Numbered from the stretch's first letter, positions 53,567 through 64,000 are shown. The stretch: DNA of 64,000 bases from Mycobacterium neglectum (GCF_002591975.1 NZ_NVQE01000003.1:124001-188000), one strand, 5' to 3'. The notes: generated by a model not told the origin, from the letters alone. A program made the numbers and translations.

Positions 53567-54186
53567 GCCCGCGGTAACCCGCGGATTGCCATCCGGACGG
53601 CCAGATAGATCGCCGACGAGGTGACCAAAAAAATCGGCCAACCCATCGCAATGCGCGCGGCCGCGAGTAACCCCTCCTGATTCGTGTCGTATAGGTAGTT
53701 CTGCACCAAAAAGCGTGACCAAGACGCCGTCGCCATCACGGCGGTGGCGATATCGAATGCCCACAGCACCCGTGGCACGCGACGCCACGCGCCATCGCGC
53801 CCCGTCATCCAGGCCCATCCGACTCCGACGAGTGGCCTGCGAATCACGATCGACACGGTGAACACAATCGCCAATCCCAGATACATCCAGATGCCGGGCA
53901 GATAGAAGTCCTTGGCCCGGCCGGTGATCGATGCGAACGCCGCGCACACCGCCACAGCGGCGAATCCGAACAGTGCGGGGCGGGTGGACTCCCGCCGCAC
54001 CAGTTGCCACGCCAGAATGACCGATGCGACGCCGATCGCTGCGAAGAGCGCCGGGCGCAGGCTGGTCAGTGAGTTCGTCACCGCGAACGTGGTGACCGGC
54101 AGCGCCGTGTACACCAGGCCGCGCACCCCGCCGGCGCGCACCAACAGTGCAGCGATGGGCGAGCGTTCTCCGGCCATCATGTTCAT
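53551..54186 (-). CDS. DUF3159 membrane protein
   Basis: A 211-residue membrane protein with about six hydrophobic segments and the DUF3159 pattern [14 protein letters not shown]; also [20 protein letters not shown] near the C-terminus. Function unknown. Start uncertain: ATG 54186 ([10 protein letters not shown]) has a GAAG site; ATG 54216 adds 10 residues. Divergent from pntA with about 118 bases between starts. Its 3' end overlaps the small convergent gene by 16 bases. Confidence 0.82.
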   Translation of the reverse strand: MNMMAGERSPIAALLVRAGGVRGLVYTALPVTTFAVTNSLTSLRPALFAAIGVASVILAWQLVRRESTRPALFGFAAVAVCAAFASITGRAKDFYLPGIWMYLGLAIVFTVSIVIRRPLVGVGWAWMTGRDGAWRRVPRVLWAFDIATAVMATASWSRFLVQNYLYDTNQEGLLAAARIAMGWPIFLVTSSAIYLAVRMAIRGLPRAHTGG

Positions 54187-54303
54187 TGCTTCGCACTTTA
54201 CGTGCGACACAGCCATCTCCCTGTCGGTCGCATCTGGGTAAGCGCAGCGCTTACCGCCGGAGGGGCACGCGGGTCGCCGAAGGGCAGATGGCAGACTTTT
54301 CGG

Positions 54304-55824
54304 ATGATCATCGGGATACCGCGCGAATCCCATGTGGGAGAGACACGGGTGGCCGCAACGCCGCAGACCGTCGGACAGCTCCTCAAATTGGGCTATTCCG
54401 TCGTCGTCGAGTCGGGTGCCGGCGCCGCATCCAGCTTCGCCGATGCGGCCTACGTGGAGGCTGGCGCCAGTGTCGGCGACCCCTGGGCGGCCGATGTCGT
54501 CCTCAAGGTCAACGCCACCTCTGACGACGAGATCGCCAAGTTACGCGACGGCGCGACACTCGTGAGCCTGATCTCCCCGGCGCTGAACCCGGAACTGGTC
54601 CAGAAGCTGTCCGCCCGCCCCATCACGGTGCTGGCGATGGACGCCGTTCCGCGCATCTCCCGGGCGCAGTCGCTGGACGTCCTGTCGTCGATGGCGAACA
54701 TCGCCGGGTACCGCGCGGTCGTCGAGGCTGCACACAGTTTCGGCCGGTTCTTCACCGGGCAGGTGACGGCGGCGGGCAAGGTACCGCCTGCCAAGGTCCT
54801 CGTGGTCGGAGCGGGCGTGGCCGGGCTCGCCGCCATCGGGGCCGCCGGGAGTCTCGGCGCAATCGTGAAGGCCACCGATCCGCGGCCCGAGGTCGCCGAC
54901 CAGGTCAAGTCCCTCGGCGGGGAGTACGTGTCCGTCGACCCGGCGGCGGCTGAGGTATCGGCGACCGGTTACGCCAAGGAGATGGGCGACGACTACAAGG
55001 CCCGCGAGACGGCGCTCTACGCCGAGTTGGCCTCCGACGTCGACATCATCATCACCACCGCGCTGATCCCGGGTAAGCCCGCACCGCGCATCATCACCGC
55101 GGAGATGGTCGCGTCGATGAAGCCCGGCAGTGTTCTCGTCGACATGGCCGCGTCCAACGGCGGCAACGTCGAGGGCACCGTCAAGGATCAGGCCATCGTC
55201 ACCGACAACGGCGTGACGATCATCGGCTACACCGATCTGGCGGGACGACTGCCCGCCACGGCCTCTCAGCTCTACGGCACCAACCTGGTCAACCTGCTCA
55301 AGCTGCTCACCCCGGAGAAGGACGGGCAGCTCACGCTGGACTTCGACGATGTCGTCCAGCGGTCGGTGACCGTCGTGCGCGACGGCGAAACCACCTGGCC
55401 GCCGCCACCGGTGCAGGTGTCCGCGGCACCCGCGCCCGCCGCCGCCCCGGTCGAGCACAAGCCACCCAAGACGCCGATGACGACGCGCCGTCGACTGGGC
55501 ATCGCCTTCTCCGCCGCAGCGGTGCTGTTCGCCCTGATCGCACTCTCCCCTGCCGCGCTACAGGTTCACCTGACGGTCTTCGCGCTGGCGATCGTCATCG
55601 GCTACTACGTCATCGGCAATGTGCATCACGCTCTGCACACGCCGCTGATGTCGGTGACCAACGCGATCTCCGGCATCATCGTCGTCGGCGCCCTGCTACA
55701 GATCGGCCACGGCGACGTAGTGATCACCGCATTGGCAACGGCAGCGATTCTGCTCGCCAGCATCAACGTCTTCGGCGGCTTCGCGGTGACCCGTCGCATG
55801 TTGTCCATGTTCTCGAGGAGCTAG
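54304..55824 (+). CDS. pntA: NAD(P) transhydrogenase alpha subunit, fused PntA
   Basis: A 506-residue subunit close to the 510 residues of E. coli PntA. Residues 1-370 hold the NAD(H)-binding domain [56 protein letters not shown] Pro/Ala linker then leads to residues 415-506 with about four helices (domain II). In M. tuberculosis these parts are separate pntAa and pntAb genes; here they are one frame with no stop between. Couples hydride transfer between NADH and NADP to proton flow across the membrane. Followed by pntB after 4 bases. Confidence 0.94.
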   Translation: MIIGIPRESHVGETRVAATPQTVGQLLKLGYSVVVESGAGAASSFADAAYVEAGASVGDPWAADVVLKVNATSDDEIAKLRDGATLVSLISPALNPELVQKLSARPITVLAMDAVPRISRAQSLDVLSSMANIAGYRAVVEAAHSFGRFFTGQVTAAGKVPPAKVLVVGAGVAGLAAIGAAGSLGAIVKATDPRPEVADQVKSLGGEYVSVDPAAAEVSATGYAKEMGDDYKARETALYAELASDVDIIITTALIPGKPAPRIITAEMVASMKPGSVLVDMAASNGGNVEGTVKDQAIVTDNGVTIIGYTDLAGRLPATASQLYGTNLVNLLKLLTPEKDGQLTLDFDDVVQRSVTVVRDGETTWPPPPVQVSAAPAPAAAPVEHKPPKTPMTTRRRLGIAFSAAAVLFALIALSPAALQVHLTVFALAIVIGYYVIGNVHHALHTPLMSVTNAISGIIVVGALLQIGHGDVVITALATAAILLASINVFGGFAVTRRMLSMFSRS

Positions 55825-55828
55825 GAGC

Positions 55829-57295
55829 ATGTCCCACTTGATAAACATTGAGACCGCCGCCACCGCTGCCTACGTCGTCGCGGCGCTGCTGTTCATCCTG
55901 GCGCTCGCGGGGTTGTCGAAGCACGAAACATCTCGCGCCGGAAATAGTTTCGGTATTGCCGGCATGGCCGTCGCACTGCTCGCGACGATCGCGCTCGCGC
56001 TGGCGCGCCACATCGAACCGGTGGGCCTTGGCCTGCTCGCCGGCGCCATGATCATCGGAGCCGCGATCGGCCTGTGGCGAGCCAAGGTCGTCGAGATGAC
56101 CGGCATGCCCGAGCTCATCGCGCTGCTGCACAGCTTCGTCGGCCTGGCCGCCGTGTTGGTCGGCTGGAACGGCTACCTGCACGTCGAGGGTGACTCGGAC
56201 AGATACCAAGTCGGCGCCGAAGCCATGAAACTGAGCGCGGAGGGCATGCTCGGCATTCACTCCGCCGAGGTCGTCATCGGCGTCTTCATCGGTGCGGTGA
56301 CGTTCACCGGTTCGGTCGTCGCCAACCTGAAGCTGTCGGCCCGGATCAAGTCCGCCCCGATGATGCTGCCCGGCAAGAACTTCCTCAACGTCGGCGCGCT
56401 GGTGGTCTTCGCCGCACTCACGGTGTGGTTCGTGATCGACCCGCAGCTGTGGTTGCTGATCGTGGTCACGGTGCTGGCGCTGCTGCTGGGCTGGCACCTG
56501 GTCGCGTCGATCGGCGGCGGCGACATGCCCGTTGTGGTCTCGATGCTCAACAGCTACTCGGGCTGGGCTGCGGCCGCATCGGGCTTCCTGCTGTCCAACG
56601 ACCTGCTCATCGTCACCGGAGCGCTCGTCGGCTCGTCCGGTGCCTACCTGTCCTACATCATGTGCAAGGCGATGAATCGCTCGTTCATCTCGGTCATCGC
56701 CGGTGGCTTCGGCATCGAAGCCGGCCCGGCAGAGGACAAGGACTACGGCGACCACCGCGAGATCACCGCCGACGGAGCCGCCGAACTCCTCGCCTCGGCC
56801 AGTTCGGTGATCATCACGCCCGGCTACGGCATGGCCGTCGCACAGGCTCAGTACGGTGTCGCCGACCTGACGCGCAAGCTGCGCGACCGCGGCGTCAACG
56901 TGCGGTTCGGCATCCACCCGGTGGCGGGACGCCTGCCGGGCCACATGAACGTGCTGCTGGCCGAGGCCAAGGTGCCCTACGACATCGTGCTGGAGATGGA
57001 CGAGATCAACGACGACTTCGGCGACACCGACGTCGTCCTGGTCATCGGCGCCAACGACACGGTCAACCCGGCGGCATCCGAGGATCCGAGCAGCCCGATC
57101 GCCGGTATGCCGGTGCTGACGGTGTGGAACGCCAACCACGTCATCGTCTTCAAACGCTCCATGGCCTCGGGCTACGCGGGCGTGCAGAACCCGCTGTTCT
57201 TCCGGGAGAACACCCAGATGCTGTTCGGCGACGCCAAGGACCGGGTGGACGCGATCAACGCTGCGCTCTCAGAAGCGGTCTCGGCCGGTCACTAG
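55829..57295 (+). CDS. pntB: NAD(P) transhydrogenase beta subunit PntB
   Basis: A 488-residue subunit. The N-terminal nine-helix membrane domain runs to about residue 275 and the NADP(H)-binding domain III fills the rest: [60 protein letters not shown] and [19 protein letters not shown]. It forms the transhydrogenase with PntA, supplying NADPH for biosynthesis. ATG 55829 lies 4 bases after pntA with GGAG upstream. Confidence 0.96.
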   Translation: MSHLINIETAATAAYVVAALLFILALAGLSKHETSRAGNSFGIAGMAVALLATIALALARHIEPVGLGLLAGAMIIGAAIGLWRAKVVEMTGMPELIALLHSFVGLAAVLVGWNGYLHVEGDSDRYQVGAEAMKLSAEGMLGIHSAEVVIGVFIGAVTFTGSVVANLKLSARIKSAPMMLPGKNFLNVGALVVFAALTVWFVIDPQLWLLIVVTVLALLLGWHLVASIGGGDMPVVVSMLNSYSGWAAAASGFLLSNDLLIVTGALVGSSGAYLSYIMCKAMNRSFISVIAGGFGIEAGPAEDKDYGDHREITADGAAELLASASSVIITPGYGMAVAQAQYGVADLTRKLRDRGVNVRFGIHPVAGRLPGHMNVLLAEAKVPYDIVLEMDEINDDFGDTDVVLVIGANDTVNPAASEDPSSPIAGMPVLTVWNANHVIVFKRSMASGYAGVQNPLFFRENTQMLFGDAKDRVDAINAALSEAVSAGH

Positions 57296-57349
57296 AGTTT
57301 GCACTTCAATCGGCAAGGCGCGCCGGTTCCGCCGCGCGGTGGAAATAGC

Positions 57350-58252
57350 ATGCCGTGCGTGGGGGAAGACAAATCGCCGGAGTCTCGCGGTAAGACCAGT
57401 GGACGGCTGGCCAGCATCGGCACCGTGCTGATCATCTTGATCATCTACGCCGCGGCACTGGCCGGCTACCACTACGTTGCAGGCCCGGCCAAGTCGTTGC
57501 CCCCACCGGACCTCGGCGACACCAGCGACACGGTCGTGCAGGTGACCCTCGAGGACATCCACCCCGTCGACAACAAGGTCGACGTGAACGTCATGGTTTT
57601 TCCCGCCGACGAGCAGATGAACACGCAGCTCAATGTGGTCAACACCGACATCGGGGTGCGCCTGTTTCTGAATGAGATCAGCATCGGTGGCGACCTCGAG
57701 ACGCCCGAAGGAAAATTGCCGGAAGAGATCAGCACGACGATCGTCGCCAACGGCGACCCTGACAAGTGGCCCTTCGACAGGTACACCGTCGGCGCTCTGG
57801 GGGCGGATGTGCTCGTCGGTACCGGTGACGATCGGACGTTCGTACCCGCCCAGGTGGAAGTGACCGGCAGCCTCAACAGCTGGGACATCACCAGCACGCG
57901 CAGCGGTCCGGTCACCCAGTCTTCCGGTGAGGGCGATTACCAGACGATCACGTTGAGTCGGGCGCGCGGCCCGCTCGCCTTCGACGTCGGATTGTGCCTG
58001 GTGCTGATCACCCTGCCCGCGGTGGCGCTCTTCGTGTCAATCGAGATGATCCGCGGACGGAAGAACTTCCTCCCACCGTTCGGGACGTGGTACGCCGCAT
58101 CGTTGTTCGCGATCATCCCAATACGAAACTTCATGCCCGGCGCCCCGCCGCCCGGCGCGTGGATCGACCAGATCCTCGTGCTGTGGGTGCTGGTCGCGTT
58201 GACCGGGGCCATGGTGGTGTACTTCGTCGCCTGGCACCGCCGCAGCGACTGA
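57350..58252 (+). CDS. DUF4436 membrane protein
   Basis: A 300-residue protein with one N-terminal helix (IGTVLIILIIYAAALAGYHY), a large extracytoplasmic beta domain (about residues 50-200, including WPFDRYTVGALGAD), and three C-terminal helices (CLVLITLPAVALFVSIEMIR and following). This is the DUF4436 architecture. Function unknown. It begins 54 bases after pntB on the same strand, so it may be read through. ATG 57350 is preferred; GTG 57359 is possible. Confidence 0.8.
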   Translation: MPCVGEDKSPESRGKTSGRLASIGTVLIILIIYAAALAGYHYVAGPAKSLPPPDLGDTSDTVVQVTLEDIHPVDNKVDVNVMVFPADEQMNTQLNVVNTDIGVRLFLNEISIGGDLETPEGKLPEEISTTIVANGDPDKWPFDRYTVGALGADVLVGTGDDRTFVPAQVEVTGSLNSWDITSTRSGPVTQSSGEGDYQTITLSRARGPLAFDVGLCLVLITLPAVALFVSIEMIRGRKNFLPPFGTWYAASLFAIIPIRNFMPGAPPPGAWIDQILVLWVLVALTGAMVVYFVAWHRRSD

Positions 58253-58267
58253 CCAGCGCAGCGGTCC

Positions 58268-58287
58268 CCGGCCGTCGAGGTGGCCGG
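58268..58287. terminator. Hairpin between convergent genes
   Basis: CCGGCC and GGCCGG arms around an 8-base loop form a GC-rich stem of 6 pairs, between the DUF4436 stop and the mmpL stop. Mycobacterial terminators often lack a U-tract, so this could serve both directions, but activity is unproven. Confidence 0.42.
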
Positions 58288-58290
58288 AAA

Positions 58291-61176
58291 CTAGGGCGCC
58301 GCAACCTGTTTCGGGGTAGGCCAGCTTTGCGGCACCGGACGTTCACGAACGAGCTGAGGCCACCAGAACCAGCGTCCCAACAGCGCGGCCAACGACGGAG
58401 TCAGCAACGAGCGGACTACCAAGGTGTCGAAGAGCAGGCCCAGGGCGATCGTGGTGCCAACCTGGCCGATGACGATCATGTCGCTGACCGCCATCGACGC
58501 CATCGTGAAGGCGAAGACCAAACCTGCCGACGTGACGACGGATCCCGTGCCTGCCATCGCCCGGATGATGCCTGTATGCACCCCGGCGTGGATCTCCTCC
58601 TTCATTCGGGAGACCAGCAGCAGGTTGTAATCCGCACCGACGGCGAGAAGCACGATCACAGTCATGGGCAGCACCATCCAGTGCAGCGGGATACCGATGA
58701 GGTGCTGCCATAGCAGGACCGAAAGACCAAAGGAGGTACCAAGACTCAGCACGACCGTGCCGACAATGACCGCCGCGGCGGCGATGGCGCGCGTGAGCAC
58801 CACCATGATGAGGAAGATCAGGATCAGCGAGGCGACCGCGGCGATCAGCAGATCGTAGTCAGCGCCCAGTTGCATGTCTTTGTTCATGGCAGCGCTGCCG
58901 CCCACGAAGACCGTCGAACCCTCCAGCGGCGTGTTCTTGATCGCGTCCACGGCGGCGGTGCGCAGCGGCGCGATATGCGACGTGCCCTCCTCGCTCAGGG
59001 GGTCGCCCTGGTGAGTCACCGTGAACCGCACCGCATGTCCGTCCGGCGACATGAACAGCTTCATACCCCGCTGGAAGTCGGCGGTCTCGAACGCCTCCGG
59101 CGGTAGATAGAAGGTGTCGTCGTTGCGGGCGTCATCGAACGCCTCGCCCATCGCGGTGGCGTCCTCCTGCATGGCCATGTTCTGGTCCTGCTGCGCCCTC
59201 TGCGCCTGATACTGGTTCAGCATCATCTGCTTCTGGTTTTGCATCGTCTGGATCATCGCGGGCATCAGCGCGGCCATCTGCGGCGTCAGCTCGGCCATGT
59301 GCTCGAGGTCCGGCACGATATCGGCGAAGTCGATGGACATCTGACTGATGCCGTCGAGGCTGTCGAAGATCGATCGCACTGCGAAGCACAGGGGGATGTT
59401 GAAGCAGTGCGGCTCCCAGTAGAAGTAATTGCGCAACGGCCGGAACTGGTCGTCGAAGTCGGCGAGGTGGTCACGCACCTCGTTGAGGTTCAGCGACGTG
59501 TTCTTCATCTTGTCGGCCATTCGGCGGGTGACGGCAGCCAACTCCAGCGTGATGCCCTGCATCTTGGTCATCGAGTCGATGGTCACCTGCATCTCGTCGG
59601 CCTGCTTGAGAGTGTTCTCCAGAACCGTCTGCTGGTAGTCGTTGTTCAGCAGCTGGCCGGTGCCGCTCTGGCTCATCGTGTAGGCCAGCGAGGCATGCTC
59701 GATCGGCTTGCCGTCGGGCCGCGTAATGGTCGTCACCTGCGCGATGCCGTTCACCCGTGACATCGCCTTGGCGATCTTGTCGATCACCAGGAAGTCGGCC
59801 GGATTGCGCAGGTCGTGGTCGGCCTCGACCATGACCAGTTCGGGGTTCATCTTGGCCTCGGAGAAGTGCCGGTCGGCCGCGGCCTGTCCGACGTTTGCCG
59901 GGATATCGGCAGGCAGATAGATGCGGTCGTTGTAAGTGGTGTGGTAGCCGGGCAGGGCAAGCAGGCCGACGAGGCACAGCACGACGGTCATCACCAGTAC
60001 GGCACCCGGCCAGCGGACGGTCGCCGCGCCGACGCGACGCCAGCCACGTGCCTTCTGCCTGCCCTTGGGTTCGAGCACGCGGCCGAATCGCGTGACGATG
60101 GAGATGACCGCGGGTCCCAGCGTCAGCGCCGCGGCCACCACGATGGTCATGCCGACCGCCAGGGGAATGCCCATGGTCTGGAAGTACGGCAGCCGGGTGA
60201 AGTGCAAGCACAGCGACGCACCGGCGATGGTCATACCCGAGGCCAGCACGACGTGGGCGGTGCCGTGGAACATGTCGTAGTACGCCGACTCCCGGTCGAG
60301 TCCCTTTCGCCGAGCCTCGTGATATCGGCCGATGAGGAAGATCGCGTAGTCGGTGGCGGCGGCGATCGCCAGCGTCACGACCATGTTGGTCGCGAAGGTG
60401 GTGAGACCGAAGACGTCGTGATACCCCAGGAAGGCGACGATGCCGCGGGCCGATAGCAGGCCGACCACGACCATGCCCAGCGTGATAACAGTCGTGAGGA
60501 TGGAGCGGTAGACGAGCAGCAGCATCACGGTGATGACGCCGAACGTCAGCATTTCGATCGTCTTCATGCTGGCATCGCCGACGGCGTTCTGATCCGTCGT
60601 CGTTGCCGACGGGCCCGTCACGTAGGCCTTGACGCCGGGCGGTGCCGGGGTGTTGGCGGCGACGTCTCGGACGGCCTCCACCGACTCGTTGGCCAACGTC
60701 TCGCCCTGGTCACCGGAGATGTACACCTGCACGTACGCGGCCTTGCCGTCGATGCTTTGAGCGCCGGCGGCGGTCAGCGTGTCACCCCAGAAGTCCTGGA
60801 CATGCTGTACATGGGTGGTGTCGGCGCGCAGCTCGCGGACTATCTCGTCGTAGAACGCATGCGCGTCTGCGCCCAGCGGCTCGTCGCCCTCCAGCACGAT
60901 CATCACCGAGCTGCTGGTGTCGTACTCGGCAAACACCTCGCCGACGCGCTTGGTCGCGATGAGTGACGGCGCATCGTTGGGGCTCATCGACACAGACCGC
61001 AGCTTGCCGACCTCTTCGAGCTGAGGCACCGTGCCGTTCAGGATGCCGACGATGGCGATCCACACCAGCACGATCGGAATCGCGAACATACGGATGAACC
61101 GTGGTAGAGTCGGACGTTTGGCATGCCGGGTCGGCGGAATCGCGTCGGTGGGGGCATCGTCGAATGTGGTGCTCAT
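58291..61176 (-). CDS. MmpL-family RND transporter (MmpL4/5 type)
   Basis: A 961-residue RND transporter with two MMPL halves. Proton-relay Asp-Tyr pairs are [12 protein letters not shown] and [12 protein letters not shown]. Between the halves are the coiled-coil-type region that MmpL4 and MmpL5 share ([16 protein letters not shown], then a helix rich in Gln and Met such as [20 protein letters not shown]). This type exports siderophores or drugs. The start overlaps mmpS as ATGA. Its own mmpS and a divergent TetR are adjacent. Not in the M. tuberculosis order. Confidence 0.92.
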   Translation of the reverse strand: MSTTFDDAPTDAIPPTRHAKRPTLPRFIRMFAIPIVLVWIAIVGILNGTVPQLEEVGKLRSVSMSPNDAPSLIATKRVGEVFAEYDTSSSVMIVLEGDEPLGADAHAFYDEIVRELRADTTHVQHVQDFWGDTLTAAGAQSIDGKAAYVQVYISGDQGETLANESVEAVRDVAANTPAPPGVKAYVTGPSATTTDQNAVGDASMKTIEMLTFGVITVMLLLVYRSILTTVITLGMVVVGLLSARGIVAFLGYHDVFGLTTFATNMVVTLAIAAATDYAIFLIGRYHEARRKGLDRESAYYDMFHGTAHVVLASGMTIAGASLCLHFTRLPYFQTMGIPLAVGMTIVVAAALTLGPAVISIVTRFGRVLEPKGRQKARGWRRVGAATVRWPGAVLVMTVVLCLVGLLALPGYHTTYNDRIYLPADIPANVGQAAADRHFSEAKMNPELVMVEADHDLRNPADFLVIDKIAKAMSRVNGIAQVTTITRPDGKPIEHASLAYTMSQSGTGQLLNNDYQQTVLENTLKQADEMQVTIDSMTKMQGITLELAAVTRRMADKMKNTSLNLNEVRDHLADFDDQFRPLRNYFYWEPHCFNIPLCFAVRSIFDSLDGISQMSIDFADIVPDLEHMAELTPQMAALMPAMIQTMQNQKQMMLNQYQAQRAQQDQNMAMQEDATAMGEAFDDARNDDTFYLPPEAFETADFQRGMKLFMSPDGHAVRFTVTHQGDPLSEEGTSHIAPLRTAAVDAIKNTPLEGSTVFVGGSAAMNKDMQLGADYDLLIAAVASLILIFLIMVVLTRAIAAAAVIVGTVVLSLGTSFGLSVLLWQHLIGIPLHWMVLPMTVIVLLAVGADYNLLLVSRMKEEIHAGVHTGIIRAMAGTGSVVTSAGLVFAFTMASMAVSDMIVIGQVGTTIALGLLFDTLVVRSLLTPSLAALLGRWFWWPQLVRERPVPQSWPTPKQVAAP

Positions 61177-61619
61177 GCCGCCTTCACCAAGCAGTACGTC
61201 GCGGCGTTCACTCCCTGTGCCGTCCTCTCGTCCTTGATCTCGTCGTCGACAAGAACGCGGCAGCCGATCGATTGGCCATCCCCCTGGACCATCAGGTTCG
61301 GCATGACGGACGGCACCGTCGTCTCGAGCCGCAGCGACCACGGCAGGCTCACTTCACCTGTGCGCTGGGGCAGGCCGTCGAGGTCGGTGTAGTTGATGAC
61401 CGCCGTGGATCCGGATCCGAACACCTCGTACACGACGACCTTGGGGTTGAACTTCTCCGCGGTGTCGTTGCCCACCGGCGTCACGACGGCTCCGTCCGAT
61501 CCAAAGACCGAACGGAGGTAGGCGACGGTTAACCCACCGATCGTCACTGCCACCACCATGAGGACGGGCAACCAGACGCGTTTGAGCGCCGAAATCACCA
61601 CCACCGTCCGCCTTTCCAC
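61173..61619 (-). CDS. MmpS-family membrane-anchored accessory protein
   Basis: A 148-residue partner of MmpL: one N-terminal helix ([20 protein letters not shown]) and a soluble beta-rich domain with [38 protein letters not shown] and a C-terminal Cys. GTG 61619 is the farthest start; GTG 61604 (VVVISALKR) follows a GGCGG tract and could be right. First gene of the mmpS-mmpL operon, divergent from a tetR gene. Confidence 0.88.
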   Translation of the reverse strand: MERRTVVVISALKRVWLPVLMVVAVTIGGLTVAYLRSVFGSDGAVVTPVGNDTAEKFNPKVVVYEVFGSGSTAVINYTDLDGLPQRTGEVSLPWSLRLETTVPSVMPNLMVQGDGQSIGCRVLVDDEIKDERTAQGVNAATYCLVKAA

Positions 61620-61679
61620 GTGGGGCGACCCATGAGCCGGAGGCAGTGGGCCGAGCTAGGTAGCCAACCTAACCGGACC

Positions 61680-61702
61680 AAGTGGATAGAGTCAATCCAC
61701 TT
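61680..61702. promoter_or_regulatory. TetR-type palindrome between mmpS and tetR
   Basis: AAGTGGAT (61680-61687) and ATCCACTT (61695-61702) are perfect 8-base arms with a 7-base spacer in the 111-base gap between divergent genes. Placed 29 bases before the tetR start, it could repress both promoters. Confidence 0.78.
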
Positions 61703-61730
61703 ATGACGGCGGTCACTACACTGCCAAGTG

Positions 61731-62393
61731 ATGACCGAAGAGGAGTGCGCACCGCAACGAGCGCTGCGCCGCGACGCCGAGCGCAACCGGCAGCGCATCG
61801 TCGCGGCCGCACGTGAGTTGTTCGCCGTGCGTGGCCTGGAGGCGACGCTCAACGACGTGGCGCATCACGCCAACGTCGGAGTGGGAACGGTGTACCGGCG
61901 ATTCGCCACAAAGGAAGAATTGCTCGAGGCGATCTTCGAAGACGGCATCGACCAGGTCGCCTGCCTGGCCGAAACTGGTCTGCAACACAAGGATTCGTGG
62001 GATGGCTTCGTGTGGTTCGTCGAGCAACTCTGTGAACTGACCGCCACCGACCGCGGCTTGTGCGAGATGGTGTACAGCAAGGCCTACGGCGGTTACCGGG
62101 TCGAGTGTGCACGCCTGCGTCTCACGCCGTCGATAACGGAGCTGGTCGAGCGTGCCCGGAAGGATGGTCACCTACGCCCCGATATCGAGCCAAGCGACAT
62201 GCCGGTCATCGGCATGCTCGCAGGCACCGTCAGCGAATGGGCCGGCCACGTGGACCCCGAGCTGTGGCGCCGGTACGTGACGCTCTTTCTCGACGGTATG
62301 CGTAACCGAAAGGGGCAGGGCCGGATCGCCGTTGATGCACTCGAAGAGGATCGGATGGACGAGGCGATGCGGGGATGGCGCCCGGCAGGCTGA
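61731..62393 (+). CDS. TetR-family repressor of the mmpS/mmpL operon
   Basis: A 220-residue regulator: LRRDAERNRQRIVAAARELF with helix-turn-helix ATLNDVAHHANVGVGTVYRR and FATKEELLEAIF, and a C-terminal TetR domain (PSDMPVIGMLAGTVSEWAGH). ATG 61731 is preferred over GTG 61728. Divergence from mmpS and the palindrome between suggest that it represses the exporter until an exported compound binds. Confidence 0.9.
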   Translation: MTEEECAPQRALRRDAERNRQRIVAAARELFAVRGLEATLNDVAHHANVGVGTVYRRFATKEELLEAIFEDGIDQVACLAETGLQHKDSWDGFVWFVEQLCELTATDRGLCEMVYSKAYGGYRVECARLRLTPSITELVERARKDGHLRPDIEPSDMPVIGMLAGTVSEWAGHVDPELWRRYVTLFLDGMRNRKGQGRIAVDALEEDRMDEAMRGWRPAG

Positions 62394-62420
62394 TCGTGCG
62401 GCACCGGTTACAGTCCGCAT

Positions 62421-63560
62421 ATGCCCGTTGACCGGTTGCTTCCGTCGCAGGAGGCCCATGACCTGCTCGCGCTGACGCGCGACGTGGCCGACAAGGTGCT
62501 CGAGCCGATTGTCGATGCCCACGAGAAGGCTGAGACGTACCCCGAAGGGGTATTCGCCCAACTCGGCACGGCGGGGCTACTGAGCCTGCCGCAGCCCGAG
62601 GAATGGGGCGGCGGTGGGCAGCCCTTCGAGGTGTACCTGCAGGTGCTCGAGGAGCTCGCGGCGCGGTGGGCGGCGGTGGCTGTCGCGGTCAGCGTGCACA
62701 GCCTGTCGTCGCATCCGCTGCTGGCGTTCGGCACCGACGAACAGAAGCAGCGGTGGCTTCCGGACATGCTCTCCGGCGAGCAGATCGGCGCCTACAGCCT
62801 GTCGGAACCGCAAGCCGGTTCCGATGCCGCCGCGCTGCGGTGCGCCGCCGTGCCCAATGACGACGGCTACGTGCTCAACGGTTCCAAATCCTGGATCACC
62901 CACGGCGGAGTCGCGGACTTCTATACGTTGTTCGCCCGCACCGGCGAAGGGTCGAGGGGCATTTCGTGTTTCCTGATACCCGGCGATCTGCCAGGTCTGT
63001 CCTTCGGCAAGCCCGAGGAGAAGATGGGCCTGCACGCCATCCCGACCACGTCGGCGTTCTACGACAACGCCCGCATCGGGGCGGACCGCCGCATCGGCGT
63101 GGAGGGACAGGGACTACAGATCGCGTTCAGCGCGCTGGACTCCGGACGGCTGGGCATCGCCGCGGTGGCCACCGGGCTGGCGCAGGCCGCGCTGGACGAA
63201 GCCGTCCGGTATGCGAACGAGCGAACGACCTTCGGCCGCAAGATCATCGACCACCAGGGTCTCGGCTTCCTGTTGGCCGATATGAGCGCCGCGGTCGTCA
63301 GCGCCCGGGCGACCTACCTCGATGCCGCGCGTCGTCGCGATCTCGGCCTTCCGTATTCGGGGCAGGCCAGCATCGCGAAGCTGATCGCCACCGACGCCGC
63401 GATGAAGGTGACCACCGATGCCGTGCAGGTGTTGGGCGGCGCCGGATACACCCGCGACTATCGCGTCGAGCGATACATGCGCGAAGCCAAGATCACGCAG
63501 ATCTTCGAGGGCACCAACCAGATTCAGCGCCTGGTCATCGCGCGCGGCCTCACTGGATGA
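62421..63560 (+). CDS. Acyl-CoA dehydrogenase
   Basis: A 379-residue acyl-CoA dehydrogenase: FAD-binding YSLSEPQAGSDAAALRCAAV and NGSKSWITHGGVADFYTLFA, substrate-adjacent YANERTTFGRKIIDHQGL, VLGGAGYTRDYRVERYMREA and catalytic Glu in IFEGTNQIQRLVIARGL. Short-chain/branched-type length. It follows the tetR gene after 27 bases on the same strand. Its 3' end overlaps the convergent hydrolase gene by 11 bases. Confidence 0.93.
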   Translation: MPVDRLLPSQEAHDLLALTRDVADKVLEPIVDAHEKAETYPEGVFAQLGTAGLLSLPQPEEWGGGGQPFEVYLQVLEELAARWAAVAVAVSVHSLSSHPLLAFGTDEQKQRWLPDMLSGEQIGAYSLSEPQAGSDAAALRCAAVPNDDGYVLNGSKSWITHGGVADFYTLFARTGEGSRGISCFLIPGDLPGLSFGKPEEKMGLHAIPTTSAFYDNARIGADRRIGVEGQGLQIAFSALDSGRLGIAAVATGLAQAALDEAVRYANERTTFGRKIIDHQGLGFLLADMSAAVVSARATYLDAARRRDLGLPYSGQASIAKLIATDAAMKVTTDAVQVLGGAGYTRDYRVERYMREAKITQIFEGTNQIQRLVIARGLTG

Positions 63561-64000
63561 ATTCGGTGATGGCGTTGACGAATTCGCCAGGCGTTTCGAC
63601 GTTCGGACTGTGCCCCGCCCCGGGGATGACCGTCGGAGTCAACCCCGCTTCGCGATAGCGTTCGACGTTGGCGGCGGTCGGCGTCAGTACATCGCGCTCA
63701 CCCCAGACGACGAGCACCGGCTGTCCGAGTCCGGCGATCCGGTCGACGGCCGAGGGCTCGCCGTCCTGCGCGCGTGCGTCACACAGCCCCGAGTGCGTCA
63801 ACTGCTCCAGCGAGCGGTGGGCGAGCGGCGGCACGCCGTAGTCGTCGGCGAACCCCGTCTGCAGTGAACTGTCGCTGATGGCGTCCACGGGGCGCAGTCG
63901 GTCGATGGCCTCCCCGACGACGGGCGCGCAGGCCAATCCGGCCAACGCGGGCATCGCAGCCAGGCTCGCCTCGGCGGGGGTATCGGAGATCACCACTCGC
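63550..64000 (-). CDS. Alpha/beta hydrolase, N-terminus outside window
   Basis: C-terminal 150 residues of a hydrolase on the minus strand: VLVVWGERDVLTPTAANVER carries the acidic residue and GLTPTVIPGAGHSPNVETPG the catalytic His. The nucleophile elbow is beyond the window edge. No function can be assigned. It is convergent with the acyl-CoA dehydrogenase. Confidence 0.8.
   Translation of the reverse strand, partial: RVVISDTPAEASLAAMPALAGLACAPVVGEAIDRLRPVDAISDSSLQTGFADDYGVPPLAHRSLEQLTHSGLCDARAQDGEPSAVDRIAGLGQPVLVVWGERDVLTPTAANVERYREAGLTPTVIPGAGHSPNVETPGEFVNAITEFIQ

Noticed and set aside
55763..57139. Minus-strand open frame over pntB
   Set aside because: Antisense to a clear transhydrogenase subunit and lacks any family motif.

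Overview
The window is high-GC DNA from a mycobacterium, most likely a fast-growing environmental Mycolicibacterium-type species. It carries a complete mce1 operon (fadD5, yrbE1A/B, mce1A-F and Mce-associated genes) with its GntR repressor, MmpS/MmpL genes, SigG, RicR and the Rv0183-type monoacylglycerol lipase. From memory, the backbone follows M. tuberculosis Rv0192 to Rv0155 read backwards: L,D-transpeptidase, RicR, ilvD, O-methyltransferase, metallopeptidase, DUF2786, MGL, sigG, pirin, mce1 locus, mce1R, TB18.5, thioesterase, ADH, TetR, small protein, pntA, pntB. That comparison is established knowledge, not a search. Several accessory modules interrupt this backbone.

Layout. 1-3598: truncated L,D-transpeptidase, a copper-type DUF305-ricR operon, and divergent ilvD with a RicR-type operator between them. 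3602-7302: accessory sugar module (MHS transporter, RpiB-like isomerase, ribokinase, LacI) with two tandem LacI operators. 7377-11209: SRPBCC protein, secreted protein, then a diacetylphloroglucinol-hydrolase-like enzyme and a BBE-type flavin oxidase facing an IclR regulator across paired palindromes. 11202-16062: backbone genes ending in sigG. 16070-18288: a PD-(D/E)XK-like nuclease gene bounded by inverted 54-bp repeats, and an NDMA-dependent alcohol dehydrogenase. 18263-25392: MarR, pirin, a sorbosone-dehydrogenase-like lipoprotein, GlsB, SRPBCC, phosphodiester glycosidase, fructosamine kinase, SDR, DUF732 and a small hydrolase.

25385-41564 is the mce1 locus on the minus strand. Starting at fadD5 it runs yrbE1A, yrbE1B, mce1A-F and three Mce-associated genes, then a DUF1275 membrane gene and the small hydrolase in the same direction. 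Most junctions overlap by 1-4 bases. These proteins form the Mce1 lipid importer: YrbE permeases, an MCE-domain tube across the periplasm and an acyl-CoA synthetase that traps imported fatty acid. mce1R is divergent.

41568-45783 holds TB18.5, a thioesterase, a secreted peptide, a methyltransferase, a hydrolase-LuxR fusion and a zinc ADH. 45821-50723 is an acid-sugar module: an enolase-superfamily dehydratase and its GntR regulator behind a perfect 10-bp-arm palindrome, facing a TctCBA tripartite uptake system. 50856-58252 holds an acyl-CoA dehydrogenase, TetR, a 36-residue small protein gene, DUF3159, fused pntA, pntB and DUF4436. 58291-64000 has an MmpS/MmpL4-5-type exporter with a TetR and a palindromic operator, an acyl-CoA dehydrogenase and a truncated hydrolase.

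No rRNA, tRNA, CRISPR array, phage or insertion-sequence transposase was seen. No gene-free stretch exceeds about 215 bases.
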